Shown here piece after piece: positions 43,566 to 54,865 of a DNA stretch of 64,000 nt; the first letter of the stretch is position 1; each line of letters begins with the position of its first letter. The translations under genes were made by a program, and so were the position numbers. A model generated the notes under the pieces. It saw only the letters and a list, made by a program, of their open reading frames with translations. It ran no database searches and had not been told where the DNA came from. The stretch comes from an uncultured bacterium (GTDB lineage Bacteria > Pseudomonadota > Gammaproteobacteria > Burkholderiales > Burkholderiaceae_C). The DNA lies in the NCBI GenBank assembly GCA_903830565.1, contig CAIKUF010000146.1, forward strand, positions 19,045-83,044, in the 5' to 3' direction.

Positions 43566-45176
43566 TCAGGCCTCGCGCATCGCGCGCGACAGCAGCAGCA
43601 CCGGGATGAGGCCGACGGCGACGATCGCCAGCGAGGGCAGCGCCGCTTCGCCCAGGCGCTCGTCGCGCGCAAGCTGGTAGGCGACCACGGCCAGCGTGTC
43701 GCTGTCGAAGGGCCTCAGCAGCAGCGTCGCCGGCAGCTCCTTCATCACGTCGACGAAGACGAGCAGCGCCGCCGCCAGCGCCGAGCGGCGCAGCAGCGGC
43801 GCATGCAGATCGAAGAACAGCCGGCCGCGAGACACGCCCAGCATGCGCGCGGTTTCGTCGACGCTCGCGGCAACGCGTGCGTAGCCGGCGTCCACCGATT
43901 GCAGCGCCACGGCCGAGAAGCGAACGAGGTACGCATAGACCAGGCCCAGCGTCGTCGCCGTGACCAGGGCCGAGAGCCCGGCGCCGGGCGCCACCGATTG
44001 CAGCCAGGTCAGCGGCAGCAAGATGCCGACCGCGATCACCGCGCCGGGAACGGCATAACCCAGTGACACCACCTGCACCGCCGCGCGCAGCAGCGCGCCG
44101 GCCTGCATCCGGCGCGCGTAGCCCAGCGCCAGTGCGAGCGCGAGCGCGAGCACGGCGGTGAGGGTGGCCAGCCTCAGGCTGGTCCAGCTCCATTGCGCGA
44201 AGCGCCAGGCGGGCGATTCGGGCAGCCCAGCGGAGGCCTGCGCCTGCTCGGCGGCCAGGTGCAGCAGCACACCCACCGGGACCACGAAACCCAGCAGCAC
44301 CGGTAGGCCGCACAGCGCGACCGCCAGCGCCGCGGCACCGCCGCGCAGCGGCATCGGCCGGGCCTCGGCGCCATGCGCGGCGCCGCGGCGGCCGCCGGCA
44401 AAGCGCAGCCTGGCCTGGGCGCGCCGCTCCAGCCACAGCAGCAGGGCAACGCCCGCCAGCAGCGCCGAAGCAAGCTGGGCCGCTGCGATGCGGTCGTTCA
44501 TCGCCAGCCAGGCCTTGTAGATGCCGGTCGTCACCGTGGCCAGCCCGAAGTAGGAGCCGACGCCGTAGTCCGCCAGCGTCTCCATCAGCGCCAGGGCGAC
44601 GCCGGCGGCCAGGGCCGGCCGCGCCAGCGGCAGCGCCACCTCGCGCACGCGGCGGGCGGTGCCGGCGCCGAGCAGGCGCGCGGCCTCCATCAAGGGCACT
44701 GCGCGTTCGCCCAGCGCGGCGCGAGTGAGCAGGTAGACGTAGGGGTACAGGCACAGCACGAACAGCAGGGCGGCCCCGGGCAGGCTGCGCACGTCGGGCC
44801 ACAGCGCTCCGTGGGCGCCGGTCAGCGCGCGCAGATGGGTTTGCAGCGGGCCGCTGAACTGCAGGAAGTCGGTGTAGGCGTAGGCCAGCACGTAGGCCGG
44901 CATCGCCATCGGCAGCAACAGCGCCCACTCGAAGAAGCGGCGCAGCGGAAAGCTGAACAAGCTGACCGCCGCCGCCGCCCCGCCCCCGAGCAGCGCGACG
45001 CCGACGCCCACGCCCAGCGCGAGCAGCGCCGAGTTGGCGAGGTACTCGGGCAGCACGGTCTGCCATTGGTGGCGCAGCGTCGCCAGGCTTTGGGCGTCGA
45101 ACACCAGCCACGAACCGAGCACTCCGAGCACCGGTATGGCGAGCAGCAGGCAGGCAAAGGTGACGACACGCAGCAT
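43566..45176 (-). CDS. fbpB: ferric iron ABC transporter permease (FbpB-type)
   Basis: The protein has 536 residues and about 12 membrane segments. It is a fusion of two binding-protein-dependent permease domains, as in FbpB/SfuB, each with an EAA loop (PLMEAARLLGAGTARRVREVAL; VDETARMLGVSRGRLFFDLHAP). It imports Fe3+ delivered by FbpA, powered by FbpC. ATG 45176 begins a typical hydrophobic N-terminus (MLRVVTFACLLLAIPVLG); ATG 45221 in frame is less likely because it overlaps the Fur-box region. It is transcribed divergently from fbpC. Confidence 0.88.
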   Translation of the reverse strand: MLRVVTFACLLLAIPVLGVLGSWLVFDAQSLATLRHQWQTVLPEYLANSALLALGVGVGVALLGGGAAAAVSLFSFPLRRFFEWALLLPMAMPAYVLAYAYTDFLQFSGPLQTHLRALTGAHGALWPDVRSLPGAALLFVLCLYPYVYLLTRAALGERAVPLMEAARLLGAGTARRVREVALPLARPALAAGVALALMETLADYGVGSYFGLATVTTGIYKAWLAMNDRIAAAQLASALLAGVALLLWLERRAQARLRFAGGRRGAAHGAEARPMPLRGGAAALAVALCGLPVLLGFVVPVGVLLHLAAEQAQASAGLPESPAWRFAQWSWTSLRLATLTAVLALALALALGYARRMQAGALLRAAVQVVSLGYAVPGAVIAVGILLPLTWLQSVAPGAGLSALVTATTLGLVYAYLVRFSAVALQSVDAGYARVAASVDETARMLGVSRGRLFFDLHAPLLRRSALAAALLVFVDVMKELPATLLLRPFDSDTLAVVAYQLARDERLGEAALPSLAIVAVGLIPVLLLSRAMREA

Positions 45177-45227
45177 GAAGCGAGCTTGGACAGGCCGTGC
45201 CGCACAACGCGGGCGTGGCATCAAAGA

Positions 45228-45242
45228 TGAGAATAGTTCGTA
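45228..45242. promoter_or_regulatory. Fur-box-like site between fbpB and fbpC
   Basis: TGAGAAT-A-GTTCGTA matches the 7-1-7 Fur pattern TGAGAAT-N-ATTCTCA at 11 of 14 positions. It lies in the 89-bp divergent region and could repress both genes when iron is sufficient. A TATGAT at 45253-45258 on the plus strand would place the fbpC transcript start at or next to its ATG, giving a nearly leaderless message. Confidence 0.55.
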
Positions 45243-45265
45243 TTTTGGCCGGTATGATACGGCCC

Positions 45266-46366
45266 ATGTTCCTGCAACTCGATCGGGTTTCGGTCCGCTA
45301 TCCGGGCGCCGGGGAGCGCGCCGCCGCGGATTCGGTTTCGCTGGCGATGCGCACGGGCGAGATCGGCGTCCTGATCGGACCTTCGGGCAGCGGCAAGACT
45401 TCGCTGCTGCGCGCGATTGCCGGGCTGGAGCGGCTGGCCCACGGCTGCCTCGCGATCGACGGCGAGACGCTGGCCGATGCTGCAAGCGGTGTGCACGTGG
45501 CGCCCGAGGCAAGGCGCATCGGCATGGTGTTCCAGGACTACGCGCTGTTCCCTCACCTCAGCGTGGCGCGCAACGTCGCCTTCGGCATTGCCGGCCTGCC
45601 CGGCGCCGCACGCGAGCGGCGGGTGAGCGAGGTGCTGGAACTGGTCGGTCTCGCTGACGCCGCGCAGCGCGCGCCGCATCAGCTCTCGGGCGGGCAGCAG
45701 CAGCGCGTCGCGCTGGCCCGGGCGCTGGCGCCTGGGCCGCGGCTGCTGCTGCTGGACGAGCCCTTTTCGAGCCTGGACGTCGATCTGCGCGAGCGCTTGG
45801 CGCAGGAGCTTCGCGCGATCCTGAAGGCCAGCGCGACGACGGCGCTGTTCGTCACCCACGACCAGATCGAAGCCTTTGCGGTTGGCGACACCGTCGGCGT
45901 GATGCGCGAGGGCCGCCTGCTGCAGTGGGACACCGCCTACTCGCTCTACCACCGCCCGGCCTGCCGTTTCGTCGCCGGGTTCATCGGCCGCGGTGTGTTC
46001 GCCTCGGCCCGGATCGTGGCGTCGGCAGGCGGGCCGGTGGTGCGCACGACGGTCGGCGATCTCGTGGATGTCGCCGAATGCCCGCTTCCCGGGGCTTATC
46101 CCGATGGGCTGTGCGACGTGCTGTTGCGCGCCGACGACATCGTCCACGACGACGCATCGCCCGTGCGCGCGCGCATCGAGCGCAAGGCCTTTCGTGGCGC
46201 CGAGTTCCTCTACGCGCTTCGCCTGGCCAGCGGCGAGTGCCTGCTCGCGCAGGTGCCTTCGCACCACGACCACGAAATCGGCGAGTGGATCGGCATTCGC
46301 GCCGAGGTCGACCACGTCGTCACCTTCGCCCGCGAGGCCGCGGCGCAGGCCCGGCCTCACTTGTAG
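45266..46366 (+). CDS. fbpC: ferric iron ABC transporter ATP-binding protein (FbpC-type)
   Basis: The protein has 366 residues. It has Walker [18 protein letters not shown]-loop [12 protein letters not shown], signature [15 protein letters not shown], Walker [13 protein letters not shown] and switch [14 protein letters not shown]-terminal TOBE-like domain follows. ATG 45266 is used; ATG 45254 in frame is possible. It is convergent with fbpA, the 3' ends overlapping by 10 bp, which breaks up the usual fbpABC operon order. Confidence 0.9.
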   Translation: MFLQLDRVSVRYPGAGERAAADSVSLAMRTGEIGVLIGPSGSGKTSLLRAIAGLERLAHGCLAIDGETLADAASGVHVAPEARRIGMVFQDYALFPHLSVARNVAFGIAGLPGAARERRVSEVLELVGLADAAQRAPHQLSGGQQQRVALARALAPGPRLLLLDEPFSSLDVDLRERLAQELRAILKASATTALFVTHDQIEAFAVGDTVGVMREGRLLQWDTAYSLYHRPACRFVAGFIGRGVFASARIVASAGGPVVRTTVGDLVDVAECPLPGAYPDGLCDVLLRADDIVHDDASPVRARIERKAFRGAEFLYALRLASGECLLAQVPSHHDHEIGEWIGIRAEVDHVVTFAREAAAQARPHL

Positions 46367-47394
46367 CCGGCTTTGTCCAGCAGGCGCTGGACCTTGACCT
46401 GATTCATGCCGACGACGGCGATGGGAAGGGTCTCGGCCTTGAACGGCCCCATGGCGTCGAGCGCCGGGTTGGCGATCTTCAGGCCCGCGACGGCCGGCCA
46501 TTCGTTGTTGCCGTTGGCGAAGTAGGCTTGCGCCTCGTCGCTGGCCAGGTACTCGAGGAAGGCCACCGCGGCGGCGCGGTGCGGCGCGTGCCGGGCCACC
46601 GCGCCGCCGGCGATGTTGACGTGCGTGCCGGAGCCGGCCTGGTCCGGAAACACCATGCCGATCTTTTCGACGACGGCCCGGTCCTCGGGCCGCTCGGAGC
46701 GCATCAGCCGCGCCAGGTAGTAGCTGTTGGTCAGCGCGATCAGGCATTCGCCGCTGGCCACGGCCTTGATCTGGTCGGTGTCGCCGCCTTTGGGCGGCCG
46801 GGCCATGTTGGCGACGATGCCGCGCAGCCAGGCCTCGGTCTTGGCCTCGCCCAGGCGTTCGAGCTGGGCGCCAAAGAGGGACAGGTTGTAGGGGTGGGAA
46901 CCCGAGCGCGTGCAAACCTTGCCCTTGTTCTTCGGGTCGGCCAGTGCGGCGTAGGTGTCGACGTCTTCCTTCTTCACGCCGGCCTTGTTGTAGACGATGA
47001 TCCTGGCGCGGGTCGAGAGACCGAACCACTGCGGGCCCTCGCCGCCGTCCTTGCCCCGCAGCGTGGTCGGAATCCGCGCATCCAGCGCCTTCGATCGCAC
47101 CGGTTGGAACAGGCCGTCGACCTCCGCCCGCCACAGGCGGGCGGCATCCACGAGCAACACCACGTCGGCCGGGCTCGCGCTGCCCTCGCTTTGCAGGCGT
47201 GCCAGCACCGCGGCGTCGTCGGCGTCGACGCGCTTGACGGCGATGCCGGTCGCCTTCGTGAAATTGGCGTAGAGAGCCTCGTCGGTCTGGTAGTGGCGGG
47301 CACTGTAGAGGTTGAGTTCGGCCACCTGGGCGGCAGCGCCGAAGCTCAGGGCAGCCAGCGCGGCAAGGACCGGCATGCGGATCGCGCGATACAT
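46357..47394 (-). CDS. fbpA: periplasmic ferric iron-binding protein (FbpA-type)
   Basis: The protein has 345 residues. A signal peptide (1 to about 23) ends ALSFGAAAQ. The mature start AELNLYSARHYQTDEALY and the tyrosine pair in LTNSYYLARL are characteristic of FbpA/FutA proteins, whose Tyr side chains bind Fe3+. ATG 47394 has GGAGA just upstream; the longer frame from 47454 runs through the Fur box. A Fur-like site lies at 47439-47453. Confidence 0.9.
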   Translation of the reverse strand: MYRAIRMPVLAALAALSFGAAAQVAELNLYSARHYQTDEALYANFTKATGIAVKRVDADDAAVLARLQSEGSASPADVVLLVDAARLWRAEVDGLFQPVRSKALDARIPTTLRGKDGGEGPQWFGLSTRARIIVYNKAGVKKEDVDTYAALADPKNKGKVCTRSGSHPYNLSLFGAQLERLGEAKTEAWLRGIVANMARPPKGGDTDQIKAVASGECLIALTNSYYLARLMRSERPEDRAVVEKIGMVFPDQAGSGTHVNIAGGAVARHAPHRAAAVAFLEYLASDEAQAYFANGNNEWPAVAGLKIANPALDAMGPFKAETLPIAVVGMNQVKVQRLLDKAGYK

Positions 47395-47438
47395 GAGGTT
47401 CTCCGTTGAGTTTGCGGTCGCCCCAGTGTAGCAACAAA

Positions 47439-47453
47439 TGAGAACCATTCGCA
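47439..47453. promoter_or_regulatory. Fur-box-like site upstream of fbpA
   Basis: TGAGAAC-C-ATTCGCA matches the 7-1-7 Fur pattern at 12 of 14 positions and lies 45 bp upstream of the fbpA ATG. It is a stronger match than the site between fbpB and fbpC, consistent with iron-repressed expression of the binding protein. Confidence 0.65.
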
Positions 47454-47512
47454 TTGACGAACATTACCACGGCGGCGCTGGGGTCACGTGGTCCGGGGCA
47501 GCCTGGCCGGCG

Positions 47513-49555
47513 CTACGCATTCAGGTATTCCGACCGCGTCCCCAACCACCGCGCCACCTGCGCCCGCGCCGCGTCGGGCTGTTCGGCGAGCAGGCGCGGG
47601 GCGACGCGGCGTGCGCGTTCGAGCAGCGCTCCGTCTTCGTTGAGGTCCGCAAAGCGCAGCAGCGCGGCGCCCGATTGGCGCGAGCCCATGAACTCGCCCG
47701 GGCCGCGGATCTCGAGGTCGCGTCGTGCGATCTCGAAGCCGTCGCTGGTCTCGATCATCGCCTTCAGACGCGCGCGTGCCGTCTCCCCAAGAGGCGTGCT
47801 GTAGAGCAGCACGCAAGCACTCGCCACCGCGCCGCGGCCGACGCGCCCGCGCAATTGATGCAACTGCGAGAGGCCAAAGCGCTCGGCGTGCTCGACGACC
47901 ATCAGCGATGCGTTGGGCACGTCGACGCCGACTTCGATCACCGTCGTCGCAACGAGCACGCTCATCGTTCCTGCCGTGAATTGCGCCATCGCCGCGGCCT
48001 TCTCGGCCGCCGGCATGCGGCCGTGGACCAGGCCCACGCTGCGGCCCGGCAGCGCGGCGCTCAACTGCTGGTGGGCTTCGGTGGCATCCTGCAGATCGAG
48101 GGTCTCAGACTCCTCGATCAGCGGGCACACCCAATACACCTGCCTGCCACGCGCCACTTCGTCGCGGATGCGCGCGATCACCGCGTCGCGCCGGGTGTCG
48201 GCGAAGAGCTTGGTGACGATCGCGGTGCGCCCGGGCGGCAGCTCGTCGATGGTGCTGACGTCGAGGTCGGCGAAGTAGGTCATGGCCAGCGTGCGCGGAA
48301 TGGGCGTTGCACTCATCATCAAGAGGTGAGGCTCCAGCGCCTGCGTGGCCAGCTTCTCGCGCAGCGCCAGGCGCTGCGCGACGCCGAAGCGGTGCTGCTC
48401 GTCGACGATCGCGAGGGCCAGGCGCGCAAACACCACGTCGCGCTGGATCACCGCGTGCGTGCCGACGACCAGCGCCGCCTCGCCCGAGGCGACCTGGGCC
48501 AGCATCTTCGTGCGGCCCTTGCCACGGCGGCTGCCGGTCAGCCAGGCGACGGTCACGCCCAGCGGCGCCAGCCATTGCACGAGCTTGGCGAAATGCTGCT
48601 CGGCGAGGATCTCGGTCGGCGCCATCAGCGCGCACTGCCAGCCGGCGTCGATGGCGCGGCAGGCGGCCAGCGCGGCGACGACCGTCTTGCCCGAACCCAC
48701 ATCGCCTTGCAGCAGGCGGTGCATCGGCTGCACGCGCGCGAGTTCGGCGTCGATCTCGGTGCAGACGCGGCGCTGCGCGGCGGTCAGCGTGAAGGGCAGC
48801 GCGGCCAGAAGCCGCGCATGCAGAGTCGCCCGCCCGCCGGTCGTGGCGAGAGGCGGCGCGCGCAACAGCGCACGCTCGCGCATCGCCTCGGCCTGCGCGA
48901 GCTGCTGCGCCAGCAGCTCTTCGTACTTCAGGCGCTGCCAGGCCGGGTGGCTGCGGTCTTCGAGCGCCGCCAGTGCCAGCTTGGGCGGCGGATGGTGCAG
49001 CGTGTGCAGCGCCTCCTTGAGCGTCGGCAGACCGGGCGGCAGCGCGGCGGGCGGCAGCAGTTCTTCGAGCAGCGCGCGTGCCAGCCCCGCGGCCACCGCC
49101 TTGCGCAGATAGGCCTGCGGCAACTGCGCGCTGGTCGGGTAGACGGGCGTGAGCTGCGTCGGCAGCGGCGCGCCCTCGGCGACGACCTTGAACGCCGGGT
49201 GCACCATCTCGCGCCCCAGAAAGCCCCCGCGCACCTCGCCGCGAACGCGCACGCGCTGGGCGGGCGCGAGCGCCTTTTGCTGCGATGGGTAGAAGTGCAG
49301 GAAGCGCAGCACGAGCTCGGCGCCGTCGTCGGCGATGTGCACGACAAGTTGGCGCCGCGAGCGCGAATCGACGCGAGCATCCTGCACCGTGCCCTCGACC
49401 TGCGCCGTGTTGCCGTGGCGCAGCGACGCGATGGCGACGATGCGCGTCTCGTCCTCGTAGCGCAGCGGCAGGTGCAGCGCGAGGTCGATGTCGCGCACCA
49501 GGCCGAGCTTGTGCATCGCGCGCTGCGGGGCGGAGGTGGCTTTGACTGCGCTCAT
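47513..49555 (-). CDS. recG: ATP-dependent DNA helicase RecG
   Basis: The protein has 680 residues. The N-terminal wedge/OB domain is followed by helicase motifs: Walker A GDVGSGKT (about 295), DEQHRFG (motif II), [12 protein letters not shown] (III), and C-terminal [15 protein letters not shown] and QLRGRVGRG (V-VI). RecG reverses stalled forks and processes Holliday junctions. ATG 49555 starts the family-like [19 protein letters not shown]; a longer frame upstream is not conserved. A partial copy of its 3' end lies 4 kb away at 43304. It is divergent from queA. Confidence 0.95.
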   Translation of the reverse strand: MSAVKATSAPQRAMHKLGLVRDIDLALHLPLRYEDETRIVAIASLRHGNTAQVEGTVQDARVDSRSRRQLVVHIADDGAELVLRFLHFYPSQQKALAPAQRVRVRGEVRGGFLGREMVHPAFKVVAEGAPLPTQLTPVYPTSAQLPQAYLRKAVAAGLARALLEELLPPAALPPGLPTLKEALHTLHHPPPKLALAALEDRSHPAWQRLKYEELLAQQLAQAEAMRERALLRAPPLATTGGRATLHARLLAALPFTLTAAQRRVCTEIDAELARVQPMHRLLQGDVGSGKTVVAALAACRAIDAGWQCALMAPTEILAEQHFAKLVQWLAPLGVTVAWLTGSRRGKGRTKMLAQVASGEAALVVGTHAVIQRDVVFARLALAIVDEQHRFGVAQRLALREKLATQALEPHLLMMSATPIPRTLAMTYFADLDVSTIDELPPGRTAIVTKLFADTRRDAVIARIRDEVARGRQVYWVCPLIEESETLDLQDATEAHQQLSAALPGRSVGLVHGRMPAAEKAAAMAQFTAGTMSVLVATTVIEVGVDVPNASLMVVEHAERFGLSQLHQLRGRVGRGAVASACVLLYSTPLGETARARLKAMIETSDGFEIARRDLEIRGPGEFMGSRQSGAALLRFADLNEDGALLERARRVAPRLLAEQPDAARAQVARWLGTRSEYLNA

Positions 49556-49614
49556 GGAACAATTCTGACCGCACCCGCACCCGCACTCGCACTCTTCAGG
49601 CCTGTCAAGCCTGC

Positions 49615-50673
49615 ATGCCAATGGTCTTCACCCTCGCCGACTTCGATTACGAACTGCTGCCCGAGTTGATCGCGCAGCACCCCGCGCCCGAGCGCAGCGC
49701 GTCGCGGCTGCTCGACGGCATGGGCGCGCAGGCCGTGGACCGCACGTTTCGCGACCTGCCCGCGCTGCTCGCGCATGGCGACCTGCTCGTCTTCAACGAC
49801 ACCCAGGTCATCAAGGCGCGCCTGTTCGGGCGCAAGGAGAGCGGCGGCGCGGTCGAGGTGCTGGTCGAGCGCGTGCTGCCGCCATGCGAGGTCTTTGCCC
49901 ATGTGCGGGCGAGCAAGGCGCCGCGCGAGGGAAGCAGGTTGCGCCTCGCCGAGGCCTTCGACGCCGAGGTGCTGGGCCGCGGCGGGCCGGACGGCGGCCT
50001 CTATCGACTGCGCTTTCCGAGTGCGCCGCTGGCGCTGCTCGAAGCCCACGGCCACGTGCCGCTGCCGCCCTACATCACGCACGCCGACGATGCCGACGAC
50101 GCGGCGCGCTACCAGAGCGTGTTCGCGGCCAGGCCGGGCGCGGTCGCGGCGCCGACGGCGTCGCTGCACTTCGACGACGCCATGCTCGCCGCGCTGCGCG
50201 AGCGCGGCGTGGCGACGGCCAAGGTCACATTGCACGTCGGCGCAGGAACCTTCCTGCCGGTGCGCAGCGAGACCCTTGCCGAGCACCGCATGCACAGCGA
50301 GTGCTACGAGGTCGGCGCCGAGACGGTGGCAGCGATCGCGGCCACGCGCGCCGTCGGCGGGCGCATCCTCGCCGTCGGCACGACGACGCTGCGCGCGCTC
50401 GAATCGGCGGCGCAAGCGGGCCGGTTGCAAGCCACGGCCGGCGAGACCGACATCTTCATCACGCCGGGCTTTCGCTTTCGCGTCGTCGACCTGTTGCTGA
50501 CCAACTTTCACCTGCCGCGCAGCACGCTCTTGATGCTCGTCGCCGCGTTCACCGGCCACGCTCAGGTGATGAGCTTGTACGCGCATGCGGTCGCCGAGCG
50601 CTACCGCTTCTTCAGCTATGGCGACGCGATGCTGCTCGCGCGCGCTGACAACATCACTGCAACGCGGCCGTGA
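49615..50673 (+). CDS. queA: S-adenosylmethionine:tRNA ribosyltransferase-isomerase QueA
   Basis: The protein has 352 residues. Motifs [51 protein letters not shown] and [27 protein letters not shown] are those of QueA, which builds the epoxyqueuosine ring on tRNA after Tgt has inserted preQ1. The start is ATG 49615; ATG 49621 is also possible. Its 3' end overlaps the convergent phosphatase gene by 20 bp. Its usual partner tgt lies 2.2 kb downstream. Confidence 0.95.
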   Translation: MPMVFTLADFDYELLPELIAQHPAPERSASRLLDGMGAQAVDRTFRDLPALLAHGDLLVFNDTQVIKARLFGRKESGGAVEVLVERVLPPCEVFAHVRASKAPREGSRLRLAEAFDAEVLGRGGPDGGLYRLRFPSAPLALLEAHGHVPLPPYITHADDADDAARYQSVFAARPGAVAAPTASLHFDDAMLAALRERGVATAKVTLHVGAGTFLPVRSETLAEHRMHSECYEVGAETVAAIAATRAVGGRILAVGTTTLRALESAAQAGRLQATAGETDIFITPGFRFRVVDLLLTNFHLPRSTLLMLVAAFTGHAQVMSLYAHAVAERYRFFSYGDAMLLARADNITATRP

Positions 50674-52201
50674 GGTCGCCGGTCTTCGCGCGCACGCCGG
50701 GCAGGGGATCGAGGCCGAAGCGCAGTGTGATGAACTTGAGGATGGACGCGGTGTCGTAGGTCGTGTGATCGACGTGGCCGCGCTTGACGCTCGGGCCGAT
50801 GAAGAGCGCCGGGATGCGCGTCGCGGGGCCGAGGCGGTCGCTCCAGCCGGGGCCGCTCGGAGGCGGCGCGTGGTCCCAGTAGCCGCCGTTCTCGTCGTAA
50901 GTGACGACGATCAGCATGTCCTGCCACTGCGGGCTGGCGCGCAGGCGGGCGAGCACGTCGGCCATGTGCTCGTCGCCGCTCTTGAGGTCGGTGTACGACG
51001 GGTGCTGGGTGAAGCGGCCGGCCGGCTTGTAGAAGCTCACCGCGGGCAGCGTGCCGGCGGCGATATCGCGCAGGAAGTCTTCGCCGTCTTTCAGGTGTTC
51101 GGCGCGGTCGGCAGTGCCGGGCGCGAAGCGGGCGTGGTAGTTGAAGGGTTGGTGGTGCGGCTGGAACATGGGGCTGCTGTCGTCACGGGCGTAGATCACG
51201 CTGCGCCTGGCCGAAGGCGGCTGCCGGCCGTCGGCCAGCGCGGCGTTCCAGCCGCCCGCGTACCAGGCCCATGAAACGCCCTTGGCGCTGAGCGTGTCGC
51301 CCACGGTGCGCATGCGCTGCTGCGGCAGCGGCTTGCCGAAACCGGGTGCGCCCTTGGGGTCGGCGTCGTCCGCCGGGCCGCCTTCGGCTGGCGGGATGCC
51401 GCTCGGCTGCCACGGCGGCTGCGCGGTGTTGACCGACAGACCATCGTCCGTCACCAGGCCACCATTGACGACCTGCACCGCGCCGACATTGGCCGACGGC
51501 GAGCCAGGCTTGAGCGCCAGGCGGCCGTTGGCATCGAGCTTGGCGCGCGCCGACTCCGGCGCGTCGGGGTCGAGCGGCGCGCAGGCGCAGATCAGGTACT
51601 GGTGGTTGAGGTAAGAGCCGCCGAAGGTGCCCATGAAGAAGCGGTCGGCCAGCGCGAACTCCTTCGCCCACTGCCACTGCTTGAGCTGCGAGCCGTCGTA
51701 GTAACCCATCGTCCAGCCGCCGACCTGCGACATCGCCGCGAACAGGTTGTTCTTGCCGCCGTTGATCTGGTCGCGGTTGTGGAAGAAGGCGTGGATCGGG
51801 CTCGGCACGATGTCGCTCGTCGTGCGGCTGACCGGCGGCGCGTCGATGCGAAACGGCCGGTTGGGCATGCGCGGATAGGCCGGGTCGGGCTTGCCATCGC
51901 GCCCGAAGGTGACGAGTTCCTTCAGCGGCTGGCCGTCGTGGTCGAGCTGTGTTGCCTGCTCGGGCGTCGCGTTGGCGACACCGTCGGCGCCCGGGAACAG
52001 GCCGTAGAGGTTGTCGAAGCTGTGGTTCTCGGCGTAGATCACGACGACGTGGCCGATGCGCTGCGCCTTCGCAACCGCAGCCGGCTCGGGCGCGGGCTGC
52101 ACGGCGCAGCCGGCTGCGCAGAGCAGCGCGGCCAGGGTTGTCAGGGCCTGCCTCGAATGCTGGCGTGCAGCGGCTCTGGCGAGCGAGCTTGGGTTCATCA
52201 T
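50654..52201 (-). CDS. AcpA-type acid phosphatase / phosphoesterase lipoprotein
   Basis: The protein has 515 residues. The N-terminal signal ends in a lipobox (LLCAAGC, Cys32), so it is probably an outer-surface or periplasmic lipoprotein. The phosphoesterase domain (PF04185 type) shows [18 protein letters not shown] near the start, [15 protein letters not shown], and [15 protein letters not shown] with metal-ligand Asp/His. Relatives are the Francisella AcpA acid phosphatase and phospholipase C. Its ATG overlaps the antitoxin stop by 4 bp. It sits between queA and tgt. Confidence 0.88.
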   Translation of the reverse strand: MMNPSSLARAAARQHSRQALTTLAALLCAAGCAVQPAPEPAAVAKAQRIGHVVVIYAENHSFDNLYGLFPGADGVANATPEQATQLDHDGQPLKELVTFGRDGKPDPAYPRMPNRPFRIDAPPVSRTTSDIVPSPIHAFFHNRDQINGGKNNLFAAMSQVGGWTMGYYDGSQLKQWQWAKEFALADRFFMGTFGGSYLNHQYLICACAPLDPDAPESARAKLDANGRLALKPGSPSANVGAVQVVNGGLVTDDGLSVNTAQPPWQPSGIPPAEGGPADDADPKGAPGFGKPLPQQRMRTVGDTLSAKGVSWAWYAGGWNAALADGRQPPSARRSVIYARDDSSPMFQPHHQPFNYHARFAPGTADRAEHLKDGEDFLRDIAAGTLPAVSFYKPAGRFTQHPSYTDLKSGDEHMADVLARLRASPQWQDMLIVVTYDENGGYWDHAPPPSGPGWSDRLGPATRIPALFIGPSVKRGHVDHTTYDTASILKFITLRFGLDPLPGVRAKTGDLTAALQ

Positions 52202-52519
52202 GCGCCAGCCTTGCTCGCACGCCCACGCGGCGCGCTTGCCTTGCTCAAGTCCGGGCCGACCGAAGTCTGACGCTCAGCCAGGCGACCCGAGACGTACTTG
52301 TGGAGCACGCTGGCGATCAGGGTCTGGTACGGCAGGCCTTCTTCCAGAGCCCTGACCTGGATGTCTCGAAGGTCGCCCGAAGACAGTCGAATGTTCACGC
52401 GGCGATCCTTGATGGCGGTTGCGCGGGCGGCGGCCTTGAACTTCAAGATCTCGCCCCGGGTGGCGACCGACTTGAGCGCGCCCTTGTCGAACGCGGAGAG
52501 AAGTTCGGCCTCGTAGGAA

Positions 52520-52542
<23 letters not shown>
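52198..52542 (-). CDS. CopG/RHH-like antitoxin
   Basis: The protein has 114 residues. The region KDRRVNIRLSSGDLRDIQVRALEEGLPYQTLIASVLHKYVSGRL (split by eye into a beta strand and two helices) fits a ribbon-helix-helix DNA-binding fold of COG5304-type antitoxins. The Lys/Arg/Ala-rich tail is disordered. It overlaps the toxin gene by 23 bp and the phosphatase start by 4 bp. It would neutralise the toxin and repress the operon. Confidence 0.72.
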
Positions 52543-54066
<1,524 letters not shown>

Positions 54067-54094
54067 TCGCGACGCCGCGCGGCCGACGCCGGGG

Positions 54095-54736
54095 TCAGCG
54101 CGCCGCGTCGGCCTCGGCGCCGTTCGGCTCGGGCAAGGCGTGCCCCGCCAACGCCAGCACGTGCTCGCGGATGTCCCGCGGCCACTTGGCAACCTGCGTG
54201 CGCAAGCTGCCGATGTCGCTCCCGAACAGGGCCCGCGACGCTTCCTCGAAGCCCGGCTCGTTGCCGGCCACGGCGTGCATGAAGCGATACGCCGAGTCCC
54301 GGGCCTCGCGCGCCTGGTCCGAGGCCTTGCTCGCGCGCTGCGCGTGCTCGACGAGCTTGCGCAAGGCAACCGATGCGCCGCCGGACTGGGTCGCGAGCCA
54401 GTCCCAATGGCGCGGCAGCAAGGTCACCTCGCGGGCGACGACGCCCAGCTTCGGGCGACCCGGCCCGCGCGACGGCGGGCCTTCGTCGGCGGCGACGGCC
54501 GGCGGCTGCGTCTGCGGTTCCGGCGGCAGACGGCGCAGCGCTGCGGCGAGCGTGCCGCGCAGATCGACGTCCGTAAGCTGGCTCGACCGCGCATCGAAGA
54601 CCAGCACCTGCGCGTCGGGGTGGGCATCGGCGAAGGCCTTGACGGACGACATGACTTCGCGAGGCGAGCCGCGGCCGATGCGCTTCTTGCCTGCGAAGGC
54701 AATCCAGGCGGGTGAGCTTGGGGATGGGGAGTTCAT
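54095..54736 (-). CDS. DUF2239 family protein
   Basis: The protein has 213 residues. N-terminal AWIAFAGKKRIGRGSPREV and ..DAQVLVFDARSSQLTDVDLRGT, central linker GRGPGRPKLGVVAREVTLLP, then RHWDWLATQSGGASVALRKLV and RDSAYRFMHAVAGNEPGFEEA, a pattern I associate with DUF2239. The GRPKLGVVAREVTL segment looks like an AT-hook or DNA-binding linker plus strand, so a regulator is possible. Function is unknown. A strong promoter overlapped by paired palindromes lies upstream (54776-54820). The gene is convergent with tgt. Confidence 0.75.
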   Translation of the reverse strand: MNSPSPSSPAWIAFAGKKRIGRGSPREVMSSVKAFADAHPDAQVLVFDARSSQLTDVDLRGTLAAALRRLPPEPQTQPPAVAADEGPPSRGPGRPKLGVVAREVTLLPRHWDWLATQSGGASVALRKLVEHAQRASKASDQAREARDSAYRFMHAVAGNEPGFEEASRALFGSDIGSLRTQVAKWPRDIREHVLALAGHALPEPNGAEADAAR

Positions 54737-54775
54737 GCGGTGACCGACCGTTGTAGGAAAGGTGGAAAGGTCGGC

Positions 54776-54820
54776 ATACTACCCGGGTAAAACAGGCCCG
54801 TCAATAATACCCGGCTAAAA
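54776..54820 (-). promoter_or_regulatory. strong sigma70 promoter of the DUF2239 gene with paired TACCCGG palindromes
   Basis: On the minus strand, -35 TTGACG (54799-54804), 17-bp spacer and -10 TAGTAT (54776-54781) form a near-consensus promoter 40 bp from the gene. A perfect palindrome TACCCGGGTA (54780-54789) overlaps the -10, and TACCCGGCTA (54808-54817) lies upstream of the -35; both are followed by AAA in the same direction. The sites are 28 bp apart, a typical repressor arrangement. Confidence 0.7.
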
Positions 54821-54865
54821 ACTCCGGTCTTGCGTGCCCCGGCGCCAGCGAGCGCAACGGCAGGG

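Noticed and set aside
43450..45267. 605-codon minus-strand frame overlapping fbpB
   Set aside because: It is fbpB DNA read in another frame; Arg/Gly/Ala composition, no motifs, and it crosses the recG remnant.
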